A stretch of DNA of 64,000 nt from Aureimonas sp. OT7 (GCF_014844055.1 NZ_CP062167.1:3571501-3635500); one strand, 5' to 3'. Shown: positions 18,002 to 27,576, counted from the stretch's first letter. The notes: generated from the sequence alone by a model not told the origin. Made by a program: numbers and translations.

Positions 18002-18031
18002 ATACCCGTTATCCTTCTAGATACCCGTTAT
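17994..18031 (+). repeat. 19-bp tandem duplication spanning the DUF1465 stop codon
   Basis: CCTTCTAGATACCCGTTAT occurs twice back to back (17994-18012 and 18013-18031), followed by a partial third copy CCTTC. The first copy contains the TAG stop. It is likely a recent slippage or duplication event with no coding effect. Confidence 0.85.
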
Positions 18032-18146
18032 CCTTCCAGGCCGGGTGCCTTCCCGTAACGCTATCGCTGTCGATGATTCGATCGGGTGCGTGTTGTCGCG
18101 GCCGCGCCCCTAGCGATGCCTGCCGTCACGATTGCCGCTACAGACG

Positions 18147-18180
18147 CAAAAGGCCCCGTCGAAGAGGTGACGGGGCCTTC
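18147..18180 (-). terminator. Intrinsic terminator of rpmE
   Basis: On the minus strand AAGGCCCCGTC pairs with GACGGGGCCTT (11-bp perfect stem, 8-base loop) and runs directly into TTTTG. It lies 31 bases after the rpmE stop. Confidence 0.85.
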
Positions 18181-18210
18181 TGCAGAAATCTGTACGGGAG
18201 CTTCCGAGGC

Positions 18211-18432
18211 TTAGATGCCCAGGCCTTCGTAGCGCTTCTTGAAGCGCGACACGCGGCCGCCACGGTCCATCAGCTGCTGATTGCCGCCCGTCCAGGCCGG
18301 ATGGCTGGTCGGGTCGATGTCGAGGTTGAGCTTGTCGCCCTCGCGGCCGTAGGTGGAGCGCGTCTGGTACTCGGTACCATTGGTCATCACCACGGTAATG
18401 CTGTGGTAATCGGGATGAATCTTGGCTTTCAT
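18211..18432 (-). CDS. rpmE: 50S ribosomal protein L31
   Basis: L31 (73 aa) is a small 50S protein at the intersubunit bridge. The sequence [20 protein letters not shown] and the end [12 protein letters not shown] are typical of the Rhizobiales form. There are no Cys pairs, so it is the zinc-free type in residue pattern, while keeping the type A architecture of this lineage. The start at 18432 follows AGGACCAGGAAGC. It is followed by a strong terminator and diverges from the ABC exporter gene. Confidence 0.96.
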   Translation of the reverse strand: MKAKIHPDYHSITVVMTNGTEYQTRSTYGREGDKLNLDIDPTSHPAWTGGNQQLMDRGGRVSRFKKRYEGLGI

Positions 18433-18599
18433 GCTTCCTGGTCCTTTAGGCGTCGGCAGCGCGTCATGACCTCTTGCCACCCGGTGGCGCCAAAAGGCCG
18501 GCTCCCGAAGAACCCTCGCGCAAATGCTTCCAAATTCGAGGGTGAGCCTATACATCAGCGGCCCATGGGGCACAAGGGTCCGATACAGGAGAGTTGAGC

Positions 18600-20405
18600 T
18601 TGGCCGAAACATCCGTGGCGCCGGGAGGGGCGAAACGTCGAAACCTGCGCCCGCTGCGCAAGCTGCTGCCGTATCTTGCCGCCAATCGCGGCCTCGTGGC
18701 CGGCGCCGTCATATTCCTCGCCCTCGCCTCTTTGACCACCCTGTCCCTGCCGCTGGCCGTGCGCCGCGTCATCGATCTCGGCTTCGACACGCCGGACACC
18801 CGCTTCGTCGATACCTATTTCGCGATGCTTGTCGTCTTGGCCGGATTGCTGGCCGTGGCCAGCGCCGGCCGCTATTATTTCGTCGTCACGCTGGGCGAGC
18901 GCGTCGTCGCCAGCCTGCGCAAGGACGTCTTCGCGCAGGTAACCCTGCTCTCCCAGGACTTCTACGACAGGACGATGTCCGGCGAAATCGTTTCGCGACT
19001 CACCGCCGACACGACACAGGTCAAATCCGCCGTCGGCTCGACGGCGTCGCTGGCCCTGCGCAACGCCATCCTGGTCACGGGTTCGCTGGCGATGATGGTG
19101 TTCACGGCGCCGGCGCTGTCATTCATCGTCATCGCGGTCATCCCGGTCATCGTGGTGCCGCTGATCGCCATCGGCCGGCAGGTTCGGCGCAAATCCCGGG
19201 CGGCCCAGGATACGCTGGCCCATGCCAGCGCCTATGCCACGGAGGCTATCGGCGCGATGCGCACGGTGCAGGCCTTCACCGCCGAGGACATGGCGACAAG
19301 GCGCTACGCGCAGGCAGTGGACGATGCATTCGAGGCCGCTCGGGGCACCATCAAGGCGCGGGCCTTTCTGACGGCCTTCGCCATCTTCCTCGTCTTCTCG
19401 TCCATCGTGGCGGTTCTGTGGATCGGCTCGCAGCAGGTCATTACCGGGGACATGACTGCGGGCACGCTGGGCCAGTTCATTCTGTACGCCGTCTTCGCCG
19501 CCAGCGCGCTCGGGCAGTTGTCCGAAGTCTGGGGCGATCTCGCGCTGGCCGCTGGCGCAACGGAGCGCCTGACCGAACTGCTGGCCGAGGAACCATCGGT
19601 GCCCGAGGCGGTTCCGGCGCTTCCCATGCCGCAACCGGCGCGCGGCGCCATCGCCTTCCACGATGTCAGCTTCGCCTATCCGGCAGGCGGCATGCCGGCC
19701 GTGTCCAGCCTTTCCTTTACGATCCGGCCGGGCGAGACGGTGGCCATCGTCGGGCCGTCCGGGGCCGGCAAATCCACCGTCTTCTCGCTCATCGAACGGT
19801 TTTACGATCCGACGTCCGGCCGCATCCAGATGGATGGCTGCGATATCAGGGCGGTCAGCCTCAATGCGCTCAGAAGTCGCATCGCGCTGGTGCCGCAGGA
19901 TGTCGCGGCCTTCGCCGCCAGCATCGCCGAGAACATCGCATTCGGCCGTTCCGATGCGACGCGTGACGAGATCGAGGCGGCGGCGCGTTCGGCCATGGCG
20001 GAAGGTTTCATCCGCGACCTGCCGGACGGTTACAATACCAGGGTCGGAGAGCGCGGCGTGACGCTGTCCGGTGGCCAGAGGCAGCGGCTGGCCATCGCGC
20101 GTGCGATCCTGCGCGACGCGCCCGTGCTGCTTCTGGACGAGGCAACCTCCGCGCTCGACTCGCAGAGCGAGCGAGCCGTGCAGGAGGCGCTGGAAACCCT
20201 GATGCGCGGCCGCACCACGCTTGTCATAGCGCATCGGCTTGCGACCGTCCTGAAGGCCGATCGCATCCTGGTCATGTCCGGCGGACGCATAATCGAGGAA
20301 GGCACCCATGCCAGCCTTTCCGCTTCGGGTGGCCTCTATTCGGAGCTGGCGCGCATGCAGTTCCGCGATGCGACGGAGCGGCCATTTCGCGGCGCGGCCG
20401 AGTAG
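18600..20405 (+). CDS. ABC exporter, fused membrane and ATPase domains
   Basis: The 601-residue half-transporter of the MsbA/lipid-exporter type has six membrane helices (about residues 25-310) followed by an ATPase. Motifs are Walker [10 protein letters not shown], signature [14 protein letters not shown], Walker [14 protein letters not shown] and switch His in IAHRLATV. It should work as a homodimer exporting a lipid or hydrophobic compound; the substrate is unknown. The start is non-ATG: TTG at 18600 is eight bases after AGGAG, a better spacing than TTG at 18594. Rhizobiales commonly keep this gene beside rpmE. Confidence 0.92.
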   Translation: MAETSVAPGGAKRRNLRPLRKLLPYLAANRGLVAGAVIFLALASLTTLSLPLAVRRVIDLGFDTPDTRFVDTYFAMLVVLAGLLAVASAGRYYFVVTLGERVVASLRKDVFAQVTLLSQDFYDRTMSGEIVSRLTADTTQVKSAVGSTASLALRNAILVTGSLAMMVFTAPALSFIVIAVIPVIVVPLIAIGRQVRRKSRAAQDTLAHASAYATEAIGAMRTVQAFTAEDMATRRYAQAVDDAFEAARGTIKARAFLTAFAIFLVFSSIVAVLWIGSQQVITGDMTAGTLGQFILYAVFAASALGQLSEVWGDLALAAGATERLTELLAEEPSVPEAVPALPMPQPARGAIAFHDVSFAYPAGGMPAVSSLSFTIRPGETVAIVGPSGAGKSTVFSLIERFYDPTSGRIQMDGCDIRAVSLNALRSRIALVPQDVAAFAASIAENIAFGRSDATRDEIEAAARSAMAEGFIRDLPDGYNTRVGERGVTLSGGQRQRLAIARAILRDAPVLLLDEATSALDSQSERAVQEALETLMRGRTTLVIAHRLATVLKADRILVMSGGRIIEEGTHASLSASGGLYSELARMQFRDATERPFRGAAE

Positions 20406-20486
20406 CGACCCTCATTCTCGAAGGTCTGCCGTCTGAATGCCGCAGTCTTGGATAGTATGCCCGTCGGATACGAACGACAGGGTGAC

Positions 20487-20888
20487 ATGGCGGTTTCGAC
20501 CAAGCCTCTCCAATTCTGCTTGCTCATGGCTTTGCTGGCGCTAACCGCGCCGGTGCGCGCCGACGATTCGATGGCCATCGCGCGGTGCGAGGCGGGCGTG
20601 GTCGCCGCGATCCAGAACCCGTCCAGCTATCGGCGCGGCGCGGTGGAGAGCAAGCGGGAGCCCGGCTCGAAAAACTACGTGATGGTCGTCAGTTTCGAAG
20701 CCGCCAACATCTATGGCGAGCCGATCGCGGCCAAGGCCTACTGCTTCTTCCGCCAGATGCCGCCTTCCCCGCGCGAGAAGGAAAATTGCCCGGAATGCCA
20801 GGTCTACGTTCTGGATGGCCTTAGCATCGCGGGCGCTTTCCGGCCCGGCGACACCGAGGAACCGAGGATCGTATCCGGCGGGTCGTGA
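20487..20888 (+). CDS. Secreted protein of unknown function
   Basis: The 133-residue protein has a signal peptide (LQFCLLMALLALTAPVRA|DD, cleavage near residue 25) and a mature ~108-residue part with four Cys (ARCEAG, AYCFF, ENCPEC), which suggests two periplasmic disulfides. No family is recognised. ATG 20487 gives a compact signal peptide after GGGTGAC; ATG 20457 is possible. It follows the ABC exporter by 81 bp on the same strand and converges on the next small gene. Confidence 0.7.
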   Translation: MAVSTKPLQFCLLMALLALTAPVRADDSMAIARCEAGVVAAIQNPSSYRRGAVESKREPGSKNYVMVVSFEAANIYGEPIAAKAYCFFRQMPPSPREKENCPECQVYVLDGLSIAGAFRPGDTEEPRIVSGGS

Positions 20889-20894
20889 CGTGCG

Positions 20895-21083
20895 TCAGGG
20901 TGCCCGCTTGCCCCTGCCCGAGCCGCCGGGCTTTTTGCCGCCCCCATCCTGCTTGTTGACGGTGGCCCAGGCGCGGCGCTCGGCTTCCTTTTCCGAAAGG
21001 CCCTTGTCTTCGTAGCCTTCGGCGATGTGCTCCGCCTTGCGTTCCTGCTTGTCGGTGTATTTCGACTTGTCGCCCTGTGGCAT
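20895..21083 (-). CDS. Small conserved lysine-rich protein (annotated elsewhere as plasmid stabilisation protein)
   Basis: The 62-residue, highly charged protein MPQGDKSKYTDKQERKAEHI with KEAERRAWATVNKQDGGGKK is a widespread alphaproteobacterial type. It is often named plasmid stabilisation protein, although no toxin partner is present here. It has no membrane segment and is predicted to be mostly helical with a Gly/Lys-rich disordered tail. GGGAGGGTGTC precedes the ATG. It lies just downstream of the yehW-type permease on the same strand (66 bp), so it may be read from that transcript or from its own promoter. Confidence 0.8.
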   Translation of the reverse strand: MPQGDKSKYTDKQERKAEHIAEGYEDKGLSEKEAERRAWATVNKQDGGGKKPGGSGRGKRAP

Positions 21084-21148
21084 GACACCCTCCCCGGCCG
21101 CTGGCCTGTCGCGGATCAACGAGAGCCCATGGCAGGTGGTTCCGCCGG

Positions 21149-21904
21149 TCAGCCTCGCCGCCCTGCCTGGCCCATGCGTCGCGCGACGATACGCTCGGCC
21201 GAGGAAAGCAGGTCCGATAAAAGCACCGCAAGCACGGCGACGATGAGCCCGCCCTGGACGATATAGGCAAGGTTGTTGGACAACAGCCCGGCAATGATGA
21301 CCTCGCCCAGCGTGCGCGCCGCCACCGTGGAGCCGATGGTGGCCGTGGCCAGCCCGATGATGACCGACAGCCGGATGCCCGCAAGGATGACCGGTAGCGC
21401 CAGCGGCAGTTCCACCCGCCAAAGCCGCTGCCAGTTGGTCATACCGGTGCCGCGTGCCGCCTCCACCACGGCGGGCGGCAGACCCGTCAGCCCCGTCATC
21501 GCATTCTCGAAGATGGGCAGGAGCCCGTAGAGAAACAACGCGATCAACGTCGGCGCTTCGCCGAAGCCCACTGCCGGCACTGCCAGCGCCAGCACCGCGA
21601 CAGGCGGAAAGGTCTGGCCGATATTCACGACGCTGCGCGACAGCGGCAGAAATTCCCGGCCGCCCGGCCGTGTCACCAGGATGGCCAGCGACAGTGCCAC
21701 CACGGTTGCCGCCAGGGTGGCGAGGGCGACGGTGCGCAGGTGCAGGAACGTGAGCTGCAGGAGGCTGCCTTGCGCATAGATCGCCGGCGCGCCGTTCTGC
21801 GTCAGCGGTCGCAGCAGCGGTGCGAACATCTCCGGCCGCAGCAGGAAAGCGAGGAGCAATCCCAGCAGGCAGACACGCCAGAAAAGGAGGGCAAGCCGCC
21901 TCAT
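21149..21904 (-). CDS. yehW: Osmoprotectant-type ABC transporter permease, YehW-like
   Basis: The 251-residue inner-membrane permease has about six helices and the EAA-type loop in ARGTGMTNWQRLWRVELPLA. It is similar in length to E. coli YehW (~243). It is the last of four genes in the order yehZ-Y-X-W. Its start overlaps the ATPase stop by four bases. The system is related to OpuC/ProU glycine-betaine importers, though E. coli YehZYXW has low betaine affinity, so the substrate here is open. Confidence 0.88.
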   Translation of the reverse strand: MRRLALLFWRVCLLGLLLAFLLRPEMFAPLLRPLTQNGAPAIYAQGSLLQLTFLHLRTVALATLAATVVALSLAILVTRPGGREFLPLSRSVVNIGQTFPPVAVLALAVPAVGFGEAPTLIALFLYGLLPIFENAMTGLTGLPPAVVEAARGTGMTNWQRLWRVELPLALPVILAGIRLSVIIGLATATIGSTVAARTLGEVIIAGLLSNNLAYIVQGGLIVAVLAVLLSDLLSSAERIVARRMGQAGRRG

Positions 21905-22839
21905 GCCGGACGCGCCGCCTCCGCAATCAGCCGCGCGCGGCGGATGATGCCCAGCGTCGTGCCCCCGCTGTCGGCCACCGGCGCAGTGTCACGCCCCGAC
22001 CACAGAAGCTCGGCCAGCGCATCCCTGCGGCTGGCGTCGCGGGCGATGGGCGCACCGCTGGCTTCCCCCTGCTCCAAAAGATCGCCGACGCCCCTGAGCG
22101 ACAGATATCGAAAGGGCCTGTCGCCGGTGCCGATGAGCCTGTCGACGAACATGTTCGCCGGCCTCGACAGGATTTCCTCGGGCGGCGCGTACTGGATCAC
22201 CTTGCCGCCATCCATCACGGCGATCCGGTCGCCCAGGTGGATCGCCTCTTCCATGTCGTGGGTCACGAAGACGATCGTGGTTCCAAAGCGTTTCTGGATG
22301 GCCATCAGGTCGGCCTGGGCCTTGGTGCGGATGATGGGATCGAGCGCCCCGAAGGGCTCGTCCATCAGCAGGATATTGGGTTCCGCGGCCAGCGCCCGTG
22401 CCACGCCGACACGCTGCTGCTGTCCGCCGGACAGCTCATGCGGGTAGCGGCCGGCGAACTCCGAAGGATCGAGCTGGAACAGCTCCAGCAGTTCGGCAAC
22501 GCGCGCCGCGATGCGCTCCTTGTCCCAGCCGATCAGATTGGGCACCGTCGCGATGTTTTCGGCAACCGTGCGATGCGGGAACAGGCCGTGATTCTGGATC
22601 ACGTAGCCGATGCGACGACGCAGCTCGTGCGGCGGCAGGGAGCGGTTGTCCTCGCCATCGATGAGCACGGCCCCGTCCGTCGGCTCCGTCATGCGGTTGA
22701 TCATCCGCATCAGGGTCGTCTTGCCGGAACCGGACGTGCCGACGATGGCCGTCACGCTGCGCGGCTGCATTGTAAAGGAAACGTCGTCCACCACGGCGAC
22801 GTCGCCATAGCGCTTGGTGAGGCTGCGAAGCTCGATCAT
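21901..22839 (-). CDS. yehX: Osmoprotectant-type ABC transporter ATP-binding protein, YehX-like
   Basis: The 312-residue ATPase of the OpuCA/ProV group has Walker A GTSGSGKTT, Q-loop YVIQNHGLFPHRTVAENI, signature [15 protein letters not shown], Walker B ILLMDEPFGALDP and switch His in VTHDMEEA. After residue ~240 there is a CBS-like regulatory tail (RDASRRDALAELLWSG, TTLGIIRRARLI), as in OpuCA, where CBS domains sense ionic strength. It overlaps both flanking permease genes by four bases. Confidence 0.92.
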   Translation of the reverse strand: MIELRSLTKRYGDVAVVDDVSFTMQPRSVTAIVGTSGSGKTTLMRMINRMTEPTDGAVLIDGEDNRSLPPHELRRRIGYVIQNHGLFPHRTVAENIATVPNLIGWDKERIAARVAELLELFQLDPSEFAGRYPHELSGGQQQRVGVARALAAEPNILLMDEPFGALDPIIRTKAQADLMAIQKRFGTTIVFVTHDMEEAIHLGDRIAVMDGGKVIQYAPPEEILSRPANMFVDRLIGTGDRPFRYLSLRGVGDLLEQGEASGAPIARDASRRDALAELLWSGRDTAPVADSGGTTLGIIRRARLIAEAARPA

Positions 22840-23999
22840 GCCCGTATTCCCGATCTTCGGTGGCTGGATGCCTCCACGGCGGCATCCAGGAGGATGGCTG
22901 CGCTGAAGGCCATGACGACGGTGGGCAGGGCACCCAGCAGGACCAGATCCATGGCGGTCTGGCCGATGCCCTGGAAAACGAAGACGCCGAGCCCGCCGCC
23001 GCCGATCAGGGCGGCGATGGTGGCCAGGCCGATATTCTGGACCAGCACGATGCGGATGCCCGTCAGGATGACAGGGAATGCCAATGGCAGTTCCACCCCG
23101 AACAGGCGCTGCCTGTCCGTCATTCCCACCCCGCGGGCGGCGTCATCCGCGTCGGCCGGTATGCTGGCAAGGCCCACCACTGTATTGGCGACGACGGGCA
23201 GCAGCGAATACAGAAACAGGGCCACGAAGGCCGGCGCCACGCCGATGCCGCGAATGCCGATGGCGTGGGCCAGCGGAACATTGGCCGCCAGCCAGCCGAG
23301 CGGCGCGATGAGAAGCCCGAACAGCGCTATGGACGGAATGGTCTGGACGATATTCAGGCCGTTCAGGATCGGCGCGCGGATGGCACCGATGCGATGGCAG
23401 AGGACACCGAGCGGAACGCCGACGATGACGGATGCGACCAGCGAGCCCAGCGCCAGCACCAGATGACGCCCGACCTCGCGCCAGAACGAATCGGCGCGGC
23501 TTCCATATTCGCGCATGAGGGAGAGCCCGTCCCACCGCCCGGACCACAGCACCAGCGCCAGCACGCCGAGCGCGCCGACAAGGATCATTAGGCGGACCAC
23601 AGGGGGCGGCTTCAGGCGCGCGAGCGCGTCGGTGGCCAGCAGGGCGTAGGCGAACAGCAGCACCCAGAACCCCGACGCAGGCGACACCCGTGCGAACGTG
23701 TTTTCCGGGGGCGTCAGGTGGGCGGGGGCCATGCCGACAGCCAGGACGAGGGCAAGAAGGGCGATCAAGCTACCCGCCAGCCGCGGGACCGGGCCGGTGC
23801 GCAGCAGCGCCAATGCGCCGACGCCCACAAGGATGGCCAGCGCCACGGCGGCCGGTGCCGGCGACAGGGCATCGAGCAGCGTGCGGCCCTCGCCGGCAAC
23901 GATGCGGTTGGCCCGGAAGGTGGCAAAGGGCAACGCGAACAGCGCTGCCGATACCATGCCGGCAATGACGAGACCGAGCTTGTCGAGCCTGTGCACCAA
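22836..23999 (-). CDS. yehY: Osmoprotectant-type ABC transporter permease, YehY-like
   Basis: The 387-residue permease is longer than its partner because about 150 N-terminal residues form extra membrane helices, exactly as in E. coli YehY (~385). The core contains ARGVGMTDRQRLFGVELPLA, the EAA-type loop. It follows the binding protein gene by 18 bp and overlaps the ATPase start by four bases, so translation is coupled. Confidence 0.88.
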   Translation of the reverse strand: MVHRLDKLGLVIAGMVSAALFALPFATFRANRIVAGEGRTLLDALSPAPAAVALAILVGVGALALLRTGPVPRLAGSLIALLALVLAVGMAPAHLTPPENTFARVSPASGFWVLLFAYALLATDALARLKPPPVVRLMILVGALGVLALVLWSGRWDGLSLMREYGSRADSFWREVGRHLVLALGSLVASVIVGVPLGVLCHRIGAIRAPILNGLNIVQTIPSIALFGLLIAPLGWLAANVPLAHAIGIRGIGVAPAFVALFLYSLLPVVANTVVGLASIPADADDAARGVGMTDRQRLFGVELPLAFPVILTGIRIVLVQNIGLATIAALIGGGGLGVFVFQGIGQTAMDLVLLGALPTVVMAFSAAILLDAAVEASSHRRSGIRA

Positions 24000-24017
24000 G
24001 GGCCCCGCCCCGTCCGT

Positions 24018-24929
24018 TTACTTCATCAGTCCCTTGGACGTCAGATACTCTTCAGCCACGGCGCGTGCGGGCTCGCCGCCCAGTTGGACGCGCCCGTTCA
24101 ACTCCTGCAGCGTCGTCAGGTCGAGGCTGGCAAAAATCGGCTGCAGGATTTCGGCGAGGTTCGGATGCTCCTGCAACACCGCCTCGCGGACGATCGGCGC
24201 CGGCTGGTAAACCGGCTGCACGGCCTTGTCGTCTTCCATCACCTTCAGGCCGGACGCTGCGATACCGCCATCGGTACCGTAGACCATGGCTGCATTGACG
24301 CCGTTGGTGCCCTGCGCGGCGGCGGCGATGGTGGCGGCCGTATCGCCGCCCGAAAGGGTCAGCAGTTGATCGGGCGTCAGGGCGAACCCGTAGGTCGACT
24401 GGAAGGCCGGCAGGGCCGCCGCCGAGTTGACGAACTCGGACGATGCCGCAAGCTTGACGTCGCCGCCCCCGGCGACCCACGCGCCGAATTCGGTCAGCGT
24501 GTTGAGCGAATTCTCTTCGGCAACCGGGCCCGCCACGGCGATGCCCCATGTGTTGTTGGCCGGCGACGGGGCCAGCCAGACGATCTTGTTGGCGTCGTAG
24601 TCGAGCTGCCTGGCGGCCTCATAGGCTTTTGCGGCGTTCTTCCACGTGTCGGCCTCGCCTTCCTTGTTGAAGAAGAAGGCGGCGTTGCCCGTATACTCCG
24701 GATAGATGTCGATCTCGCCGGCGATGATCGCCTGCCGCACCACCGGCGTCCCGCCGAGCTGGAGGCGATCCGTCGTCTCGATGCCGGCATTCTGCAACGC
24801 CAGAAGGATCATGTTGCCGAGCACGCCGCCTTCGGTGTCGATCTTGGACGATACGACGACGGGCGCGGCAAGGGCCGGGCCGGCCGCCACGCTTGCGGCC
24901 AAGGCCGCTGCCATAAGAATTGAACGCAT
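24018..24929 (-). CDS. osmF: Osmoprotectant-type periplasmic binding protein, YehZ/OsmF-like
   Basis: The 303-residue binding protein has a signal peptide (LAASVAAGPALA|AP, cleavage near residue 21). Motifs of the OpuAC/OsmF group are VVVSSKIDTEGGVLGNMI, GGTPVVRQAI and EIDIYPEYTG. The start at 24929 (MRSILMAAALAASV) lies about nine bases after AAGAGGG; a long upstream extension is not coding. It is the first gene of the four-gene importer. Confidence 0.92.
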   Translation of the reverse strand: MRSILMAAALAASVAAGPALAAPVVVSSKIDTEGGVLGNMILLALQNAGIETTDRLQLGGTPVVRQAIIAGEIDIYPEYTGNAAFFFNKEGEADTWKNAAKAYEAARQLDYDANKIVWLAPSPANNTWGIAVAGPVAEENSLNTLTEFGAWVAGGGDVKLAASSEFVNSAAALPAFQSTYGFALTPDQLLTLSGGDTAATIAAAAQGTNGVNAAMVYGTDGGIAASGLKVMEDDKAVQPVYQPAPIVREAVLQEHPNLAEILQPIFASLDLTTLQELNGRVQLGGEPARAVAEEYLTSKGLMK

Positions 24930-25003
24930 GTTTTCTGACCCTCTTGCGGCTTGCCTTGTCGGGAAACTAGGACCGTGGCCGCGATAGGGAATGGCTTCAG
25001 CCT

Positions 25004-25489
25004 TCAGGCCGGTTCGGGAAAGTTTTCGCGGATCTGCCGCGCAACGACGTCGTCCGCGTCCAGCCGCTGCAGCAAGGTCTGGAGTTCCGGCTCCAACACC
25101 ATCAGCGCCGCCTGGGACGGCGTCACCCACACCTGCCTGCGCTGTCCCTTTTCCTTCCAGGTCGGACGCCGCCCGGCAACGATGAGCAGGTACACGTCGA
25201 CGACCGCGAAGGCGAAGGCGCGCTTGCCGCGCTTCCAGTACTGGAAGCTGTCATAGGGCTTCTTGATCGTCTTGCCGACGACGCCCGCCTCTTCGATCGC
25301 CTCGATGGCGGCGGCGCGCGCCGGCGTCTTGCCCTTCATCAGATTGCCCTTGGGCAGCACCCAGCGCCGCGTCTCCCGGGACGTGATCAGGAGGACGAGC
25401 AGATTGCCGTCTTCGTCCACCCGTACGGGCAGTGCCGCAACCTGCCGCTTATCTCCCTTGCGTGCACCGCGTGATTTTTTGTCACCCAT
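25004..25489 (-). CDS. Nudix hydrolase (DIPP/MutT-like)
   Basis: The 161-residue cytosolic protein has a Nudix fold. The box is recognisable ([20 protein letters not shown]) with the catalytic EAIEEAG core, but the usual Arg of the REUxEE motif is Ile here. [12 protein letters not shown] before the box and [11 protein letters not shown] after it resemble the diphosphoinositol/dinucleoside polyphosphate branch. Its ATG overlaps the nikR stop by eight bases, so it is co-translated with nikR. A link to nickel is not obvious. Confidence 0.88.
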   Translation of the reverse strand: MGDKKSRGARKGDKRQVAALPVRVDEDGNLLVLLITSRETRRWVLPKGNLMKGKTPARAAAIEAIEEAGVVGKTIKKPYDSFQYWKRGKRAFAFAVVDVYLLIVAGRRPTWKEKGQRRQVWVTPSQAALMVLEPELQTLLQRLDADDVVARQIRENFPEPA

Positions 25490-25913
25490 CGCTGCCGTCT
25501 TTCCCGGCCTCGACCGGAATGATCATCAACTCGCCATGGCGCACGCTGCGCTCGGCGATGACATGGTCCGCGAAATGGCGCACGGCCCGTGCCTCGCCCC
25601 TGAGGACCGACAGTTCCATGCAGGTATCGTGGTCCAGATGCACATGCATGGACGCGACCGACAGCTCGTGATGGTCGTGATAGGCATTGGTGAGCCGGCG
25701 TGACAGCTCGCGCGCATTGTGATCGTAGACATACACGAGGGCGCCCATGCACATGCCGGTTTGCGGACCCTCCACCTTGGCATCGCGCAGCCCGGCGCGC
25801 ACCAGGTCGCGCACCGCCTCGGACCGGTTCTGGTAGTTCCGCTCTTCCATGATGCGGTCCAGCTCGACCATCAGATCGTCGTCGAGGGTCACCGTAACGC
25901 GCTGCATCTCCAC
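25482..25913 (-). CDS. nikR: Nickel-responsive transcriptional regulator NikR
   Basis: NikR (143 aa) is a tetrameric repressor. An N-terminal ribbon-helix-helix ([18 protein letters not shown], about 5-50) binds DNA and a C-terminal ACT-like domain binds nickel. All four high-affinity nickel ligands are present: His79, His90, His92 and Cys98, equivalent to E. coli His76, His87, His89, Cys95. It diverges from the nickel importer with an exact NikR operator in between, so repression of nikABCDE, and possibly autoregulation, is expected. ATG 25913 and ATG 25907 are both plausible starts. Confidence 0.96.
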   Translation of the reverse strand: MEMQRVTVTLDDDLMVELDRIMEERNYQNRSEAVRDLVRAGLRDAKVEGPQTGMCMGALVYVYDHNARELSRRLTNAYHDHHELSVASMHVHLDHDTCMELSVLRGEARAVRHFADHVIAERSVRHGELMIIPVEAGKDGSDG

Positions 25914-25930
25914 TCCCTGCGCATCCGCGC

Positions 25931-25958
25931 GTATGATGTTTTTAAATAGACCTCATAC
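25931..25958. promoter_or_regulatory. NikR operator GTATGA-N16-TCATAC
   Basis: GTATGA (25931-25936) and TCATAC (25953-25958) are separated by exactly 16 bases, identical to the E. coli NikR operator consensus. The site is central in the 94-bp gap between nikR and nikA and can control both. Confidence 0.95.
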
Positions 25959-26007
25959 ATACTCAATTCTATCATCCCGGCGATTCGGGCAGTTCGGAGC
26001 ATGGTTC

Positions 26008-27576
26008 ATGCGTTTTGCCGCTTTTGTGGGGTTGGTTGCAATCTGTTGCGGGTTCTTTGCCGCTCCATCGGGCGCCGCGCCCCGCGAGGATCTGGTCCTT
26101 GCCATTGGCGGCGAGCCGGAAACCGGCTTCGACCCCGTGCTCGGATGGGGCGCGTACGGACACCCGCTGTTCCAGTCCACATTGCTGCGCCGCGATGCCG
26201 GGCTTGCCAGCCAGCCCGACCTGGCGACGCGCTGGTCCTTGTCCGAAGACAGGCTGACCTGGACGGTCACGATCCGGCCGGACGCCCGCTTCTCGGACGA
26301 TACGCCGCTGACTGCCGAGGACGTCGCCTTCACCTTCAATACGGCACGGGACGCCGCCGGCGCCATCGACCTCTCCATGCTGGAGGCGGCGACGGCGGTG
26401 GATGCCGAAACGGTCACCTTCCGCCTGCGCGAGCCGGCCATCTCCTTCACCGAGTTCTTCCACACGCTCGGCATCGTACCGGCCGCATCCTACGGTCCGG
26501 GCTATGCGCGGCAACCCGTAGGATCGGGGCCGTACCGGCTCGTCTCGTGGAGCGAGGGCGAGCAGCTCATCGTCGAGCGGAACCCGCTCTATTACGGCCC
26601 GGCGCCGGCCTTCCGCCAACTGACCTTCCTGTTCACCGGCGAGGATGGTGCGCTTGCCGCCGCCCGTGCGGGGGCGGTGGACATGGCATCCGTGCCCGGC
26701 ATGCTCGCCGGTGTCGTGCCGGAAGGCTTCCGTCGGCAGGAAGTCCGTTCGGTGGACAACCGGGGCATCAGCTTGCCGATGCAGGCGCCCGGCAAGACAA
26801 CGCCGGACGGCCTGCCCATCGGCAATGCGGTGACGGTGGATGACGCCATCCGTCATGCGATCGACATGGGCATCGACAGGCAGGTTCTCGTCGAGGTTGC
26901 TTTGGGCGGTTTCGGCAGCCCGGCGACCGGCCCCGCCGACGGCCTGCCCTGGGGTAATGCCGACGAAGCGGTCGCCTACGATGCGCAGGCCGCCGCGCGT
27001 CTGCTGGATGAGGCCGGCTGGCTGGCCGGCACGGACGGCATACGGGTCAAGGATGGCCTGCGCGCCAGCATTCCCCTGTATTATCCCGCCGGCGACAGCA
27101 CCCGGCAGATCCTGTCCGAAACGGTGGCCACCCTGGTCCGGCCACTGGGCATCGAGATGCGTCCGCAGGGCGCGCCCTGGTCGGCGATCCGCCGTGTCAT
27201 GCACTCGGAGCCGGTGATGTTCGGCTTCGGCAGCCATTCGCCCTTCGAAGTCTACAGCCTGTACCACTCCTCGCTGGCCGGGCGCGGCTACATGAACCCC
27301 ACCTTCTACGCCAACGCCACCGTCGACGGGCATCTCGATGCGGCCCAGGCCGCCCCCGGCATGGAGGCATCCTACCCGCACTGGCGCGCCGCGGCCTTCG
27401 ACGGCGACACCGGCTACGGCTCGCGCGGGGATGCCGCCTACGCCTGGCTTGTCAACCTGACCCATGTCTATCTCGTCGGCGCATGCCTCGACATCGGCAA
27501 GGCGCAGATCGAGCCGCATGGTCATGGCTGGCCGATCACGGCAGGCATCGCGGGGTGGCGCTGGACGTGCGATTGA
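26008..27576 (+). CDS. nikA: Nickel ABC transporter substrate-binding protein (NikA/YntA-like)
   Basis: The 522-residue family 5 periplasmic binding protein has a signal peptide (FVGLVAICCGFFAAPSGA|AP, cleavage near residue 23). It opens LVLAIGGEPETGFDPVLGWG and has SQPDLATRWSLSEDRLTWT and GSGPYRLVSW, a sequence style resembling the YntA/NikZ branch more than E. coli NikA. Nickel is inferred from the NikR operator directly upstream and the nikR gene. ATG 26008 follows CGGAGC by eight bases. The other four importer genes follow with overlaps. Confidence 0.88.
   Translation: MRFAAFVGLVAICCGFFAAPSGAAPREDLVLAIGGEPETGFDPVLGWGAYGHPLFQSTLLRRDAGLASQPDLATRWSLSEDRLTWTVTIRPDARFSDDTPLTAEDVAFTFNTARDAAGAIDLSMLEAATAVDAETVTFRLREPAISFTEFFHTLGIVPAASYGPGYARQPVGSGPYRLVSWSEGEQLIVERNPLYYGPAPAFRQLTFLFTGEDGALAAARAGAVDMASVPGMLAGVVPEGFRRQEVRSVDNRGISLPMQAPGKTTPDGLPIGNAVTVDDAIRHAIDMGIDRQVLVEVALGGFGSPATGPADGLPWGNADEAVAYDAQAAARLLDEAGWLAGTDGIRVKDGLRASIPLYYPAGDSTRQILSETVATLVRPLGIEMRPQGAPWSAIRRVMHSEPVMFGFGSHSPFEVYSLYHSSLAGRGYMNPTFYANATVDGHLDAAQAAPGMEASYPHWRAAAFDGDTGYGSRGDAAYAWLVNLTHVYLVGACLDIGKAQIEPHGHGWPITAGIAGWRWTCD

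Noticed and set aside
21820-23466. 548-codon plus-strand open frame over yehX and yehY
   Set aside because: It is a shadow of two conserved transporter genes on the other strand.
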